Assembly: GCF_032999765.1 (NCBI RefSeq)
Contig: NZ_CP136051.1
Coordinates: forward strand, 5,474,501 to 5,538,500
From: Imperialibacter roseus
GTDB lineage: Bacteria; Bacteroidota; Bacteroidia; Cytophagales; Cyclobacteriaceae
Length of the DNA stretch: 64,000 nucleotides
Reading direction: 5' to 3'
The notes under the pieces: model-generated
Seen by the model: only the letters and a program-made list of their open reading frames with translations
The model's database searches: none
Told to the model about the DNA's origin: nothing
In this document: in pieces, positions 43,509-51,709 of the stretch
Layout of the letters: each line of letters opens with the position of its first letter
Position numbering within the stretch: the stretch's first letter is position 1
Made by a program: the position numbers and the translations under genes

Positions 43509-44660
43509 TTATAATTGATCTTTCACTGGCTCCAATTCTTCATAAACGAGTACAAGTGTACTTTTTGCTTGATTGAGTCCTGCAATAGTCACGGTCCAAA
43601 AATCACCATCAGTTCCAAGGTCTTCGGATAGAATTTTTACGACCTGCGCCTGGGATATCCTTTTATAGGGACTGTACTGCAATGCCTTTACAAATGGATA
43701 GCCTTCGGAAAGGTGGTGAAACGCATTGCCAGTATCGCCATTGTTGAAGTCGCTGATCGCCTCGTTGATATAATGCAAGGCGCTGGCGGCAGCCACCAAT
43801 TCATGGCCTGCATACAAAACAGCCCGCTGTGCGTCACGCACCTGGTAGTCTTTATTGACTATCGCTGTTCGTCCGGTCAGGTAAGCATCCATGAGCAACT
43901 TGTTGGTGCCCAGGAAAGGATTCGCCTTGTGGGTATACTCAGCCCAAAATCGGTCTTCGTCGTCTTCAAGCACTACATCTCCCTGAGGAAAATCGAGAGG
44001 AACACCAAAGTATCCGAAGGCCTCGTCCCAATGGTGCTCCATGGCAGTATAGTTTGTACCTTCAACCACATTGGTGTTATCAACGCCGTCTCCCACCCGT
44101 CCGTCGGTGAGGTACACATTGTATATCTGATGATAAAAACAAGAGCCCATCAATCCCTTTTCGACAAACTGAGAAAACTCCCAGCCTTTTTCATTTACTA
44201 ATATATACCCTGATCCTCTTGGCAATTTTCCAGGTATTCCCTGTGCCGCCAGCGTACCGTTATCGGCTACGTCAGCACTTACTTCCGCCACCTTTGCGAA
44301 CATGTCTTTCAAAGCACCCGCCTCTGAAATCAGTGTTTTATCCTCCAATTTCCTTGTCGAACTGTTGAGCGCCTCATCGTCAAAAGGAGCGTTCAGATTT
44401 TGAAACATATCCATGATGTGTTCACCACTGATCTTGTCGCCGTTATTTGCTGAAGCGATGTACGCCTTTATCTCAGCTAACATGTTCAATCTGTCAGTCT
44501 GCCCACTAAAGTCTACCGTACTCAGCCCATTCCTCTCAAATGCATACGATGCAGGCACTTCAGCAGCCGGCGCCCCGGCATCGTCGTCGTTGTCGCATGC
44601 AGCGACCAATACAATTAACGTCAGCGGCCACAACACCCTGAATCTTTCGTATAATCTCAT
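43509..44660 (-). CDS. DUF4856 lipoprotein
   Basis: A 383-residue lipoprotein (VLVAA-C22, then acidic DNDDDAG). The N-terminal part PASYAFERNGLSTVDFSGQTDRLNMLAEIK is the DUF4856 hallmark; the rest is helical with a conserved EHHWDEAFGYFGVPLDFP block. Function unknown, but in this phylum it is nearly always next to imelysin genes and iron receptors, and EHHWDE could bind metal. First gene of the four-gene unit and preceded by a clear promoter. Confidence 0.88.
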   Translation of the reverse strand: MRLYERFRVLWPLTLIVLVAACDNDDDAGAPAAEVPASYAFERNGLSTVDFSGQTDRLNMLAEIKAYIASANNGDKISGEHIMDMFQNLNAPFDDEALNSSTRKLEDKTLISEAGALKDMFAKVAEVSADVADNGTLAAQGIPGKLPRGSGYILVNEKGWEFSQFVEKGLMGSCFYHQIYNVYLTDGRVGDGVDNTNVVEGTNYTAMEHHWDEAFGYFGVPLDFPQGDVVLEDDEDRFWAEYTHKANPFLGTNKLLMDAYLTGRTAIVNKDYQVRDAQRAVLYAGHELVAAASALHYINEAISDFNNGDTGNAFHHLSEGYPFVKALQYSPYKRISQAQVVKILSEDLGTDGDFWTVTIAGLNQAKSTLVLVYEELEPVKDQL

Positions 44661-44670
44661 TGTTTCAAAT

Positions 44671-44725
44671 TATTTAGATTAATTATAAACAACGGCAAAA
44701 TTATCTTTATTTAGATTTAATACAA
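44671..44725 (-). promoter_or_regulatory. Promoter with paired direct repeats for the imelysin/DUF4856/HTTM/receptor operon
   Basis: On the minus strand TTG (44725 to 44723) and TAATTTTG (44703 to 44696) are 19 nt apart, a perfect Bacteroidota promoter. Two near-identical sequences, TATTTAGATTTAATA (44708-44722) between the boxes and TATTTAGATTAATTA (44671-44685) just past the start, share their first ten bases and lie 37 nt apart; both suit repressor binding, for example by Fur. Confidence 0.65.
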
Positions 44726-44774
44726 ATAAAGGCGCTGGAAAAAATGCGGGATAATTGTTGGGCAGGAAGGGCCG

Positions 44775-45890
44775 TTAATATGTAATCTCTACTCTTAAGG
44801 CCGGAGCCATTTCTTCCTTGAGCAGATAAGACAAAGCCTTCAATTGATTGTTGAGCTCTTGCACCGCTGGCAGGTTGTTCACTATTTGATCTGAGAGTGG
44901 ATCGGTCATTAATTGGAGAGTGGTTAAAACCGAGTCCATGCCTGAAGCCAACGCCTCGGACAATTGCTGGTCTGTGCCAGAAAGCCTGGCCCCTTTGATG
45001 TTAAGGTATTCATCAAAGCCCAACCCATCTACTCCACTTCTTGAAGTGCCGGTAAAAATCAATTGATATGCTTCGATGCTTGCTTTGAGCAGCTCAAGAG
45101 AATAGCCACCATAGTGGCCCTCTGTTGCTTCGGGGGCAGCCAGTCCACCGCTATAGTCGCCTATAGGAATACCAACTTTGGCTTTCGTCACTGCCAGTTC
45201 AAGGCTTTTCGCAAGGCCATTGACCAGGTCTGAAACAGAACTTCCTTCCTTCACTCCCAGGGCGTCGTCATCAGTAAAAAAGACGTAATAAACGCCGCCT
45301 ATGGCCGGATCCCAGGAGCGATAAACCAAATTTGACGACAGCGAAATCTGGTCGGCAACTCCCAGCATATACCCATTTAGGGCAGTCTTTTTTTCGATTG
45401 TGGCAAGCAACTTTTCATCCGTGATAGATTTATTATTAAGAAGGTAGTCTAAGGTAGCAAAGCCTTTAGCGTGGCTGTTTTCCGGAAGATTCAAGTCAAT
45501 GCTAGTACTTTTCAGGTTTGCCTCTATTTGAGTCGTGTTGGCTGGAAACGAATTCAGGTCAGCCTTCAGGCCACGCAGTTCTGAGGGGCCGAATTCAAAC
45601 GGCAGGCAATACTGCCATGACAACCAGGCATCTTTCAGGCTTTGCCTTGCCACAAGTAAGTTGTTCTTGCCGGGCTGTTCGACTAAGCGAGTCAGGGCAG
45701 TGTCCAGGGCCATGTTCTTTTCAGTCAGGTCTTTGTAAGACGGAATGATCAAATTCTTCCCAATATTTTCAACAAACCCCTTCTGGTCAAAAAACCTAAA
45801 AAGTGATGGGTCAGGGCCTCTTTCATGGCACGATACGCCGGAGATCAAAAAAAACATTCCCAAAAAATAGACCTTTATTTTACTCTTCAT
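44775..45890 (-). CDS. Imelysin-family lipoprotein (first copy)
   Basis: A 371-residue lipoprotein (ISGVS-C21) related to the second copy over its whole length (shared DQKxFVENIGxNLIxPxY and FGPxExxGLxADLNxFP). The GxHxxE position reads GFATLD at 143-148, again without the metal His. It lies 114 nt upstream of the DUF4856 gene and probably has its own promoter. It likely serves the same iron-acquisition system. Confidence 0.9.
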   Translation of the reverse strand: MKSKIKVYFLGMFFLISGVSCHERGPDPSLFRFFDQKGFVENIGKNLIIPSYKDLTEKNMALDTALTRLVEQPGKNNLLVARQSLKDAWLSWQYCLPFEFGPSELRGLKADLNSFPANTTQIEANLKSTSIDLNLPENSHAKGFATLDYLLNNKSITDEKLLATIEKKTALNGYMLGVADQISLSSNLVYRSWDPAIGGVYYVFFTDDDALGVKEGSSVSDLVNGLAKSLELAVTKAKVGIPIGDYSGGLAAPEATEGHYGGYSLELLKASIEAYQLIFTGTSRSGVDGLGFDEYLNIKGARLSGTDQQLSEALASGMDSVLTTLQLMTDPLSDQIVNNLPAVQELNNQLKALSYLLKEEMAPALRVEITY

Positions 45891-46101
45891 TGACTGCTCA
45901 TTATATACTGTTGACTCTATTCCGGGAGAGAACGTTGCAAGTTATTTTACTCTTGCCAAAAATCTATTCGCAAAGCGCAAAAACCTGAAAGCGATTCTCT
46001 TTGCATCTCTTGCCACATGTAATAGAATAGCCGTAAGAAAATTAGGTGTCAATTCGGCTTGGTTTTTACTAATTTAGCCGTGAGAATTAACCAACAGTAC
46101 A

Positions 46102-47502
46102 ATGAGTATAAGAATAGAGAAAGATACAATGGGCCCGGTGGAGGTGCCCGCTGAAAAATATTGGGGCGCTCAGACACAACGATCAAGAGACAATTTCAAA
46201 ATCGGCGGAGACAGCGCCCGTATGCCTATTGAAATAATCAGGGCGTTTGCCGTACTCAAAAAAGCTGCTGCCCAGGCCAACAACGAGCTTGGGGTATTGC
46301 CAAAAGACAAGCTGGAGCTCATTTCCAAGGCTTGTGACGAGGTGCTGGAAGGGAAATTAGACGATCAGTTTCCGCTGGTGATCTGGCAAACCGGCTCAGG
46401 CACCCAGTCGAACATGAATGTGAATGAAGTGGTGGCCAACAGGGCCCACGTTATAAACGGCGGCAAGCTGCTCGATGAAAAGAAAATCATCCACCCCAAC
46501 GACGACGTCAACAAGTCACAGTCGTCTAACGACACCTTCCCCACCGCCATGCACATTGCCGGTTACAAAATGGTGGTTGAAGTGACGATCCCCAAAGTTC
46601 AGAAGCTTCGTGATACACTCGCTGCCAAGGCGGCCACCTTTAAAGATGTGGTAAAAATTGGCCGGACGCATTTTATGGATGCTACCCCGCTCACGCTGGG
46701 CCAGGAGTTTTCTGGCTATGTGTCGCAGCTGGATCATGCACTCAAGGCACTGAAAAACACCCTCCCTCATTTATCAGAGCTGGCCCTAGGTGGCACTGCT
46801 GTAGGTACAGGCCTCAACACACCAAAAGGATACGACGTGTTGGTGGCGAAAAAAATCGCTGCTATATCAGGTCACCCCTTTGTTACAGCCGAAAACAAGT
46901 TCGAGTCGCTGGCTGCTCACGATGCCATCGTTGAATCGTCGGGCGCACTCAAGCAGCTGGCTGTGAGCCTGATGAAAATTGCCAACGACATCCGGATGCT
47001 TTCCTCAGGCCCCCGCAGTGGTATAGGGGAAATCCTCATCCCTGAAAACGAACCTGGTTCGTCCATCATGCCTGGCAAAGTGAATCCTACTCAGTGTGAA
47101 GCACTGACGATGGTATGCGCTCAAGCCATTGGTAACGACTCAGCCATTACCGTGGGAGGCATGAACGGCCATTTTGAACTGAATGTATTCAAGCCGGTTA
47201 TGATTGCGAATTTTCTTCAATCAGCCCGCCTTTTAGGCGACGCCTGCGAGTCTTTCAACGACCATTGCGCCATTGGCATCGAGCCTAATCATCCTGAAAT
47301 AAAAGACAAGCTGGAAAAGTCATTAATGCTCGTAACAGCGCTGAATACGCATATCGGATATGAAAATGCAGCTAAAATCGCCAAGAAGGCGCACAAGGAA
47401 GGAACCACCCTCCGGCAGGCCGCTATTGAGCTAGGACTTCTTACCAATGAACAATTCGATGAGTGGGTAGTGCCTAAAAATATGGTTGGCAGCTTGAAAT
47501 AG
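46102..47502 (+). CDS. fumC: Class II fumarate hydratase
   Basis: A 466-residue fumarase of the TCA cycle that interconverts fumarate and L-malate without an iron-sulfur cluster. The superfamily signature [11 protein letters not shown] (near residue 320) is intact, with [27 protein letters not shown] and [17 protein letters not shown] as the other active-site regions. Full family length; single gene with 75 nt to the next promoter-led gene. Confidence 0.97.
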   Translation: MSIRIEKDTMGPVEVPAEKYWGAQTQRSRDNFKIGGDSARMPIEIIRAFAVLKKAAAQANNELGVLPKDKLELISKACDEVLEGKLDDQFPLVIWQTGSGTQSNMNVNEVVANRAHVINGGKLLDEKKIIHPNDDVNKSQSSNDTFPTAMHIAGYKMVVEVTIPKVQKLRDTLAAKAATFKDVVKIGRTHFMDATPLTLGQEFSGYVSQLDHALKALKNTLPHLSELALGGTAVGTGLNTPKGYDVLVAKKIAAISGHPFVTAENKFESLAAHDAIVESSGALKQLAVSLMKIANDIRMLSSGPRSGIGEILIPENEPGSSIMPGKVNPTQCEALTMVCAQAIGNDSAITVGGMNGHFELNVFKPVMIANFLQSARLLGDACESFNDHCAIGIEPNHPEIKDKLEKSLMLVTALNTHIGYENAAKIAKKAHKEGTTLRQAAIELGLLTNEQFDEWVVPKNMVGSLK

Positions 47503-47508
47503 TGCAAA

Positions 47509-47539
47509 TTGAAATTTGACATTATCAAACATATTTTTG
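47509..47539 (+). promoter_or_regulatory. Promoter of the SPOR-like protein gene
   Basis: TTG (47509-47511) and TATTTTTG (47532-47539) are separated by 20 nt, 38 nt before ATG 47578. Confidence 0.7.
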
Positions 47540-47577
47540 TACATTGCTAACGAGTTATATTAAAATTTCAATTTAAG

Positions 47578-48183
47578 ATGAAAAAACTCTTCAAATTTTT
47601 ACCAATTATCTTTGGTCTTGCTGTAGCGCTGCCTACTCAGGCACAGATGTCGAAGAAAGAAAAAAAGGAATGGAAGAAAAGGACTAAGTCCCTGGAGCCA
47701 GAACAATATAAAACCCTATTAGAGGAAAACCAGTCGCTGAAGAGCCAGGTAAGTACATTAAAGAATCAAACAGCTGACTTTGACAGCAAACTGGCCGACA
47801 AAGATTCTCAGATCAGCGAGTATCAGGAAACGATCAGCTCTCTTCGCTCCGACTTGTCAGCAACCAGAAAGCAACTTCAGGATGCCAATGCTGCACCTGC
47901 AAAGCCAGCCGGCATCAACGCCAATGTTGGTGTTGTCTTCAAAGTACAGGTGGGTGCCTTCAAAAACAAGGATCTCACCAAGTTTGCCAAAGACAATGAG
48001 AACTTCAGTGCGGAAACAGATGGTGACGTGAACAAGTACACACTGGGCGTTTTCAAAGACTACTATGAAGCTGATGCTTTCAAAAAGTATCTCAGGGAAA
48101 TGGGCGTGAAGGATGCCTGGATTGTCTCTTTCAAAGATGGACAAAGAGTGCCTATCAAAGATGTGCTGGAAGGCATTATATAA
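47578..48183 (+). CDS. Exported coiled-coil protein with SPOR-like C-terminal domain
   Basis: A 201-residue exported protein: signal peptide (ending PTQAQ), Lys-rich segment, coiled coil (about 45-103, LLEENQSLKSQVSTLKNQ, then heptads), an Ala/Pro linker, and an 80-residue C-terminal domain (VVFKVQVGAFKNKDLTKFAK through IVSFKDGQRVPIKDVL) that looks like SPOR, which binds denuded peptidoglycan at division sites. A role in envelope or septum organisation is inferred. Terminated by a hairpin. Confidence 0.8.
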   Translation: MKKLFKFLPIIFGLAVALPTQAQMSKKEKKEWKKRTKSLEPEQYKTLLEENQSLKSQVSTLKNQTADFDSKLADKDSQISEYQETISSLRSDLSATRKQLQDANAAPAKPAGINANVGVVFKVQVGAFKNKDLTKFAKDNENFSAETDGDVNKYTLGVFKDYYEADAFKKYLREMGVKDAWIVSFKDGQRVPIKDVLEGII

Positions 48184-48204
48184 AAAATTCTACTTAACTG
48201 AAAG

Positions 48205-48228
48205 GGCGGCTACAAGGTCGCCTTTTTT
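48205..48228 (+). terminator. Rho-independent terminator after the SPOR-like gene
   Basis: GGCGGC (48205-48210) pairs with GTCGCC (48217-48222) including one G-U, loop TACAAG, then six T. Confidence 0.85.
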
Positions 48229-48278
48229 GTTTTCCCCTGGCACAAGGAGTAGAGCTACCTTTTGAGGATTATTTAGCT

Positions 48279-48286
48279 TATCTTTG
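48279..48286 (+). promoter_or_regulatory. -7 box of map
   Basis: TATCTTTG matches TAnnTTTG exactly, 65 nt before ATG 48352. A TTG at 48262-48264 is only 14 nt away, so the -33 element is uncertain. Confidence 0.45.
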
Positions 48287-48351
48287 TGGTCTTTTTGAAA
48301 GGCAGGCCCTGGTGCCGGGCCGATATTGATTACTGAGAGATTCTGATTTAT

Positions 48352-49137
48352 ATGATTCAATACAAGACCGCAGAGGAAATTGAGCTAATGAGAATAAGTG
48401 CCCAGCTGGTTTCACGCACACTGGGTATGCTGGCAAAAGAAGTACAACCGGGTGTCACGCCTCTGCATCTCGACAAACTTGCTGAAGAATTTATCAGAGA
48501 TCATAAAGCTATTCCGGGGTTTCTTGGTCTTTATGATTTTCCCAACTCCTTGTGTATGTCGCTCAACGAGCAGGTTGTGCACGGCATTCCTTCGGGCAAG
48601 CCACTCGCAGAGGGCGATATCATCTCAATTGACTGCGGGGTGCTGAAAAATGGCTACTATGGAGACCAGGCCTATACTTTTATGGTGGGAGAGGTGTCAG
48701 ACGAGATTAAAAAGCTTCTTAGGGTGACCAAAGAATGCCTCGCATTGGGCATTGAGCAGGCCACTTCCTCCAACAGAATTGGTGACATTAGTTTTGCTAT
48801 TCAAGCGCATGCCGAAGCCAATGGTTACGGCGTGGTGAGGGAGCTTGTAGGGCATGGCCTGGGCAAGAAAATGCATGAATCTCCCGAAGTACCCAATTAC
48901 GGAAGAAGAGGGAGTGGTCCAAAAATCAAAGAAGGTCTCGTAATAGCCATCGAACCCATGATCAACATGGGCACAAGAAGGGTAAAGCAACTCCGGGACG
49001 GCTGGACAATTATTACTGCCGACAACAGGCCTTCGGCCCATTACGAGCATGATGTAGCCATTGTTGATGGCAAGCCAGATGTACTTACCACCTTTGATTT
49101 CGTGGAAGAAGCGCTCGGCGTACTCCAGAGCAACTAG
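48352..49137 (+). CDS. map: Type I methionine aminopeptidase
   Basis: A 261-residue metalloprotease that removes the initiator methionine from new proteins. The pita-bread metal ligands are present: Asp in SIDCGVLKNGYYGDQAYTF (two), His in GHGLGKKMHE, Glu in IEPM and Glu in YEHDVAI. Standard type Ia length without an SH3 or zinc extension. It converges on the VOC gene with a 6-nt gap. Confidence 0.96.
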   Translation: MIQYKTAEEIELMRISAQLVSRTLGMLAKEVQPGVTPLHLDKLAEEFIRDHKAIPGFLGLYDFPNSLCMSLNEQVVHGIPSGKPLAEGDIISIDCGVLKNGYYGDQAYTFMVGEVSDEIKKLLRVTKECLALGIEQATSSNRIGDISFAIQAHAEANGYGVVRELVGHGLGKKMHESPEVPNYGRRGSGPKIKEGLVIAIEPMINMGTRRVKQLRDGWTIITADNRPSAHYEHDVAIVDGKPDVLTTFDFVEEALGVLQSN

Positions 49138-49143
49138 TATCTT

Positions 49144-49530
49144 CTACCAAAGCCCCGGGGGCACAATCTCAATCACATGCCCATCGGGGTCTTCAAAGTA
49201 GAAAGAGTAAATTTCTTCCTTCCACTTCTGCTCGTGCGTTATTTCGACACCCTTTTTTAGCAGTGCAGCCTTCCACCTGTCATACGTCGACGCCGGCACT
49301 TCAAATGCTATGTGTTGCTTGCCTTCAGCATAATGTGGCGGCAGCACCTTTTCATTTCGTGTGGCCGATGCATCGAAACAGAGCAACACTGTGTCTCCGA
49401 CGTCAAAAAAAACATGACGGCCGGGCACCATTGCAATGACCGGCAGGCTCAGGCATTCGTGGTAGAACTTCCGGGTAGCCTCAAGGTCAGACACATATAG
49501 ACATGTTTCTTTTATCCTTGTTATCTTCAT
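49144..49530 (-). CDS. VOC-superfamily (glyoxalase/dioxygenase) protein
   Basis: A 128-residue protein made of two beta-alpha-beta-beta-beta modules. Metal-ligand positions look conserved: KETCLYVSDLEATRKFYHECL, KQHIAFEVPA and FYFEDPDGHVIEIVPP, so a divalent metal enzyme is likely. Substrates in the family range from methylglyoxal adducts to catechols and fosfomycin, and none can be chosen here. Its start overlaps the end of a small upstream frame by 44 nt. Confidence 0.88.
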   Translation of the reverse strand: MKITRIKETCLYVSDLEATRKFYHECLSLPVIAMVPGRHVFFDVGDTVLLCFDASATRNEKVLPPHYAEGKQHIAFEVPASTYDRWKAALLKKGVEITHEQKWKEEIYSFYFEDPDGHVIEIVPPGLW

Positions 49531-49735
49531 TTAAATCTATCTCTTGAAAAAACTCGCTAAAGAGTTTACGTTCAATAAGTTTGGTCTGTTCGCCGTTTCC
49601 CCATTTCACAGAAATTTCGTACATTCCATTATACTTCCTTCCCTGGTAAACCGAACCCTGTTCATATCCGTTTAAACCAACAAATGGTTTTGGCGCCTTA
49701 ACGCACTCAAATCTAATTTTAAATTTATCAACCAA
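49487..49735 (-). CDS. Small conserved-looking hypothetical protein, TTG start
   Basis: An 82-residue frame with protein-like content: FECVKAPKPFVGLNGYEQG, VYQGRKYNGMYEISVKWG, ERKLFSEFFQEIDL. The frame is open to an ATG at 49816, but an exact -7 box (TATATTTG, 49767 to 49760) lies downstream of that ATG, so transcription should start near 49755 and TTG 49735 is the first usable start. It overlaps the VOC gene by 44 nt on the same strand. Function unknown; the start remains uncertain. Confidence 0.5.
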   Translation of the reverse strand: MVDKFKIRFECVKAPKPFVGLNGYEQGSVYQGRKYNGMYEISVKWGNGEQTKLIERKLFSEFFQEIDLNEDNKDKRNMSICV

Positions 49736-49759
49736 CGCCGTGCTATTTATTTTGGGGGG

Positions 49760-49767
49760 CAAATATA
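49760..49767 (-). promoter_or_regulatory. -7 box for the small hypothetical/VOC unit
   Basis: Minus strand TATATTTG, an exact TAnnTTTG match 25 nt before TTG 49735. No TTG at the -33 position. Confidence 0.45.
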
Positions 49768-50100
49768 GGCTTATCTCTAGTTTTGCTGTTACATTTCTTA
49801 CAATAATTGTTAACATTTATTTTTTGTACTTTTCCAATATGCTGTTTCTCTATTCCGTGTGTTCAAGTCATCCGATAGTTGGCAGAAATCCATGCTGGGG
49901 TTCTCGCTCTCCCGTTTACCAAACGCTCTGTAAATTAATTCTTAGCATAAAACCCTTGAATCCGTTATAATTTATTTAATTTAATCTCTAGAAGGCTTTA
50001 TCCTACGACTGTTTTGCTGTTTTGGGGTAAAATTCGGCACTTGAATCAGTATACTCTATTGTTTTCACAAATTGTACTCTTTACGTATTAGCACATTATA
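49768..50100. other. 333-nt AT-rich spacer without recognised genes
   Basis: Contains short plus-strand frames that look random and no hairpin with a T run. The last 60 nt must hold the promoter of the 519-residue gene, but I see no exact -7 box there. Confidence 0.4.
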
Positions 50101-51660
50101 ATGGAAGAACTAGTTAAGCTCATTGAAATTGCAAAAAAGAAAGGTCAGCGAAGCATACAGCTCGTTAACCAGAATTTTCGAAAGAAGGAAATCTCAAAAG
50201 ACAATCAACTTTATGAGGGGATTATAACAGGAGAGTTTCTCAACGATGATGATGCAGCCACGAAAATGTTTGACACTGATCCTGGCAACAGAAATTACAG
50301 AAACGCCAAGACAAAGCTAAAACAGCGGCTTCTCAATCATCTTTACTTTCTGGATTACGACAAGGACATCTACACGTTGCACAACAAGATGTCCTACGAA
50401 TGTCTTCATACGCTACATCAAACGAAGATTCTTTTCATGGAAGGATCTTCAGAAATCGGCATTCGGCTTATCCCCCAATTAATAAGGGCTACAACCGAGT
50501 TTGAATTCCATGAGATAAAAATCGAGGCACTCATTATTCTGAGGAACGAATATGCGCACATGGGAAAGCTGACTCCCTACCTTGAAACTCAGGCCGAAAT
50601 TGATGTTGTAACGAACACACTCAAAATAACCCGGCAGTGCGAGGAGCTTTACTTTAGCACCCTGGTAAACATTAATAAATCGGTAAGTGCGCAGCAGCGG
50701 GTTATTGATGCTATTCCGAAGACAATCAAGCAAATAGATGAGGCTGCTAAACAGCTCAAAAGCAATCGACTGGACGTGTTGTCGTACAAGCTAAAGTTAC
50801 TTTACAACCAGCTTACCTGGAAGTTCAAAGAGAACCTCACCATTTGTACAGACATAGAGAAAAAGTACCTCAACAAGCACAACCATGAGGTGGAGGTCGA
50901 TTTGAGCAAAAATCAGATTTCTCTGATCAAAATCTATTGCTACTACAATACAGGCGACGTCGAGAACGGAAAGGCGTATGCCACCAAGGCGCTTAGCCTC
51001 TTCAAAAACGGCAGCCCTGAGTGGTTTGACTTCATGGAGTACTACTTCCTGCTGCTAATGAAAGGGGAGATGTACAAAGACGCCGGAAAAGCCTTCAGAG
51101 CCATCAGAACCAACAAGAACTACGTGCATCTTGACGAGGTGGACAAAGATCGCTGGTTGATTTACAGAGCCTTCCTTGTTTTCGTAAACGACGAAAAGCT
51201 ACTCAAATGGGGCTTTGACCTTGAGGAGTTCCTCAACAAGGTGCCTGACTACTCTAAGGACATGAATAACTACGCCGTGGGCACACTGGTTATTCAATTC
51301 CTATATCTGTTGAGAGATGCGGAAGTTATCAAGCTCAAAGCAGTGCTTCAGGAGCTTGAGAAATACAATTCCGAGCATTTGGACAAGAGAACAAACTACC
51401 GGAACAGCATCTTCATCAGGCTGATCTCCATGGTAACTGAAAATGAGTTTAGTCACGACGCCATCAAAGACCGGGGCAAGGTATACTTCTCGAAACTGAA
51501 GAGAACAAAAATCCCTTGTGAGATCAAGGTAGACCTGGAAGTAATTCCTTATGAAATCCTTTGGAGTTACATCCTAAAGATTTTGTCGAGCAATAAGTTT
51601 TATGTACACTATCGTTTCTACGACATTCACTTTAAGCAGATGGCCGAACAAGCGAAGTAA
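50101..51660 (+). CDS. Unknown 519-residue helical repeat protein
   Basis: A soluble protein without signal peptide or membrane helix, rich in Lys/Glu/Leu and almost entirely helical. Repeating helix pairs such as YCYYNTGDVENGKAYATKAL and YYFLLLMKGEMYKDAGKAF look like TPR-type units in the middle third. The N-terminus (MEELVKLIEIAKKKGQRSIQL) is amphipathic. I do not recognise the family; proteins of this kind are common and unnamed in Cytophagales. It is followed 49 nt later by the ClC channel gene, without evident link. Confidence 0.75.
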   Translation: MEELVKLIEIAKKKGQRSIQLVNQNFRKKEISKDNQLYEGIITGEFLNDDDAATKMFDTDPGNRNYRNAKTKLKQRLLNHLYFLDYDKDIYTLHNKMSYECLHTLHQTKILFMEGSSEIGIRLIPQLIRATTEFEFHEIKIEALIILRNEYAHMGKLTPYLETQAEIDVVTNTLKITRQCEELYFSTLVNINKSVSAQQRVIDAIPKTIKQIDEAAKQLKSNRLDVLSYKLKLLYNQLTWKFKENLTICTDIEKKYLNKHNHEVEVDLSKNQISLIKIYCYYNTGDVENGKAYATKALSLFKNGSPEWFDFMEYYFLLLMKGEMYKDAGKAFRAIRTNKNYVHLDEVDKDRWLIYRAFLVFVNDEKLLKWGFDLEEFLNKVPDYSKDMNNYAVGTLVIQFLYLLRDAEVIKLKAVLQELEKYNSEHLDKRTNYRNSIFIRLISMVTENEFSHDAIKDRGKVYFSKLKRTKIPCEIKVDLEVIPYEILWSYILKILSSNKFYVHYRFYDIHFKQMAEQAK

Positions 51661-51709
51661 CTGATATCGAAGGTCGACATCTCTTATATTTTGTAGTACA
51701 TTTGACGAT

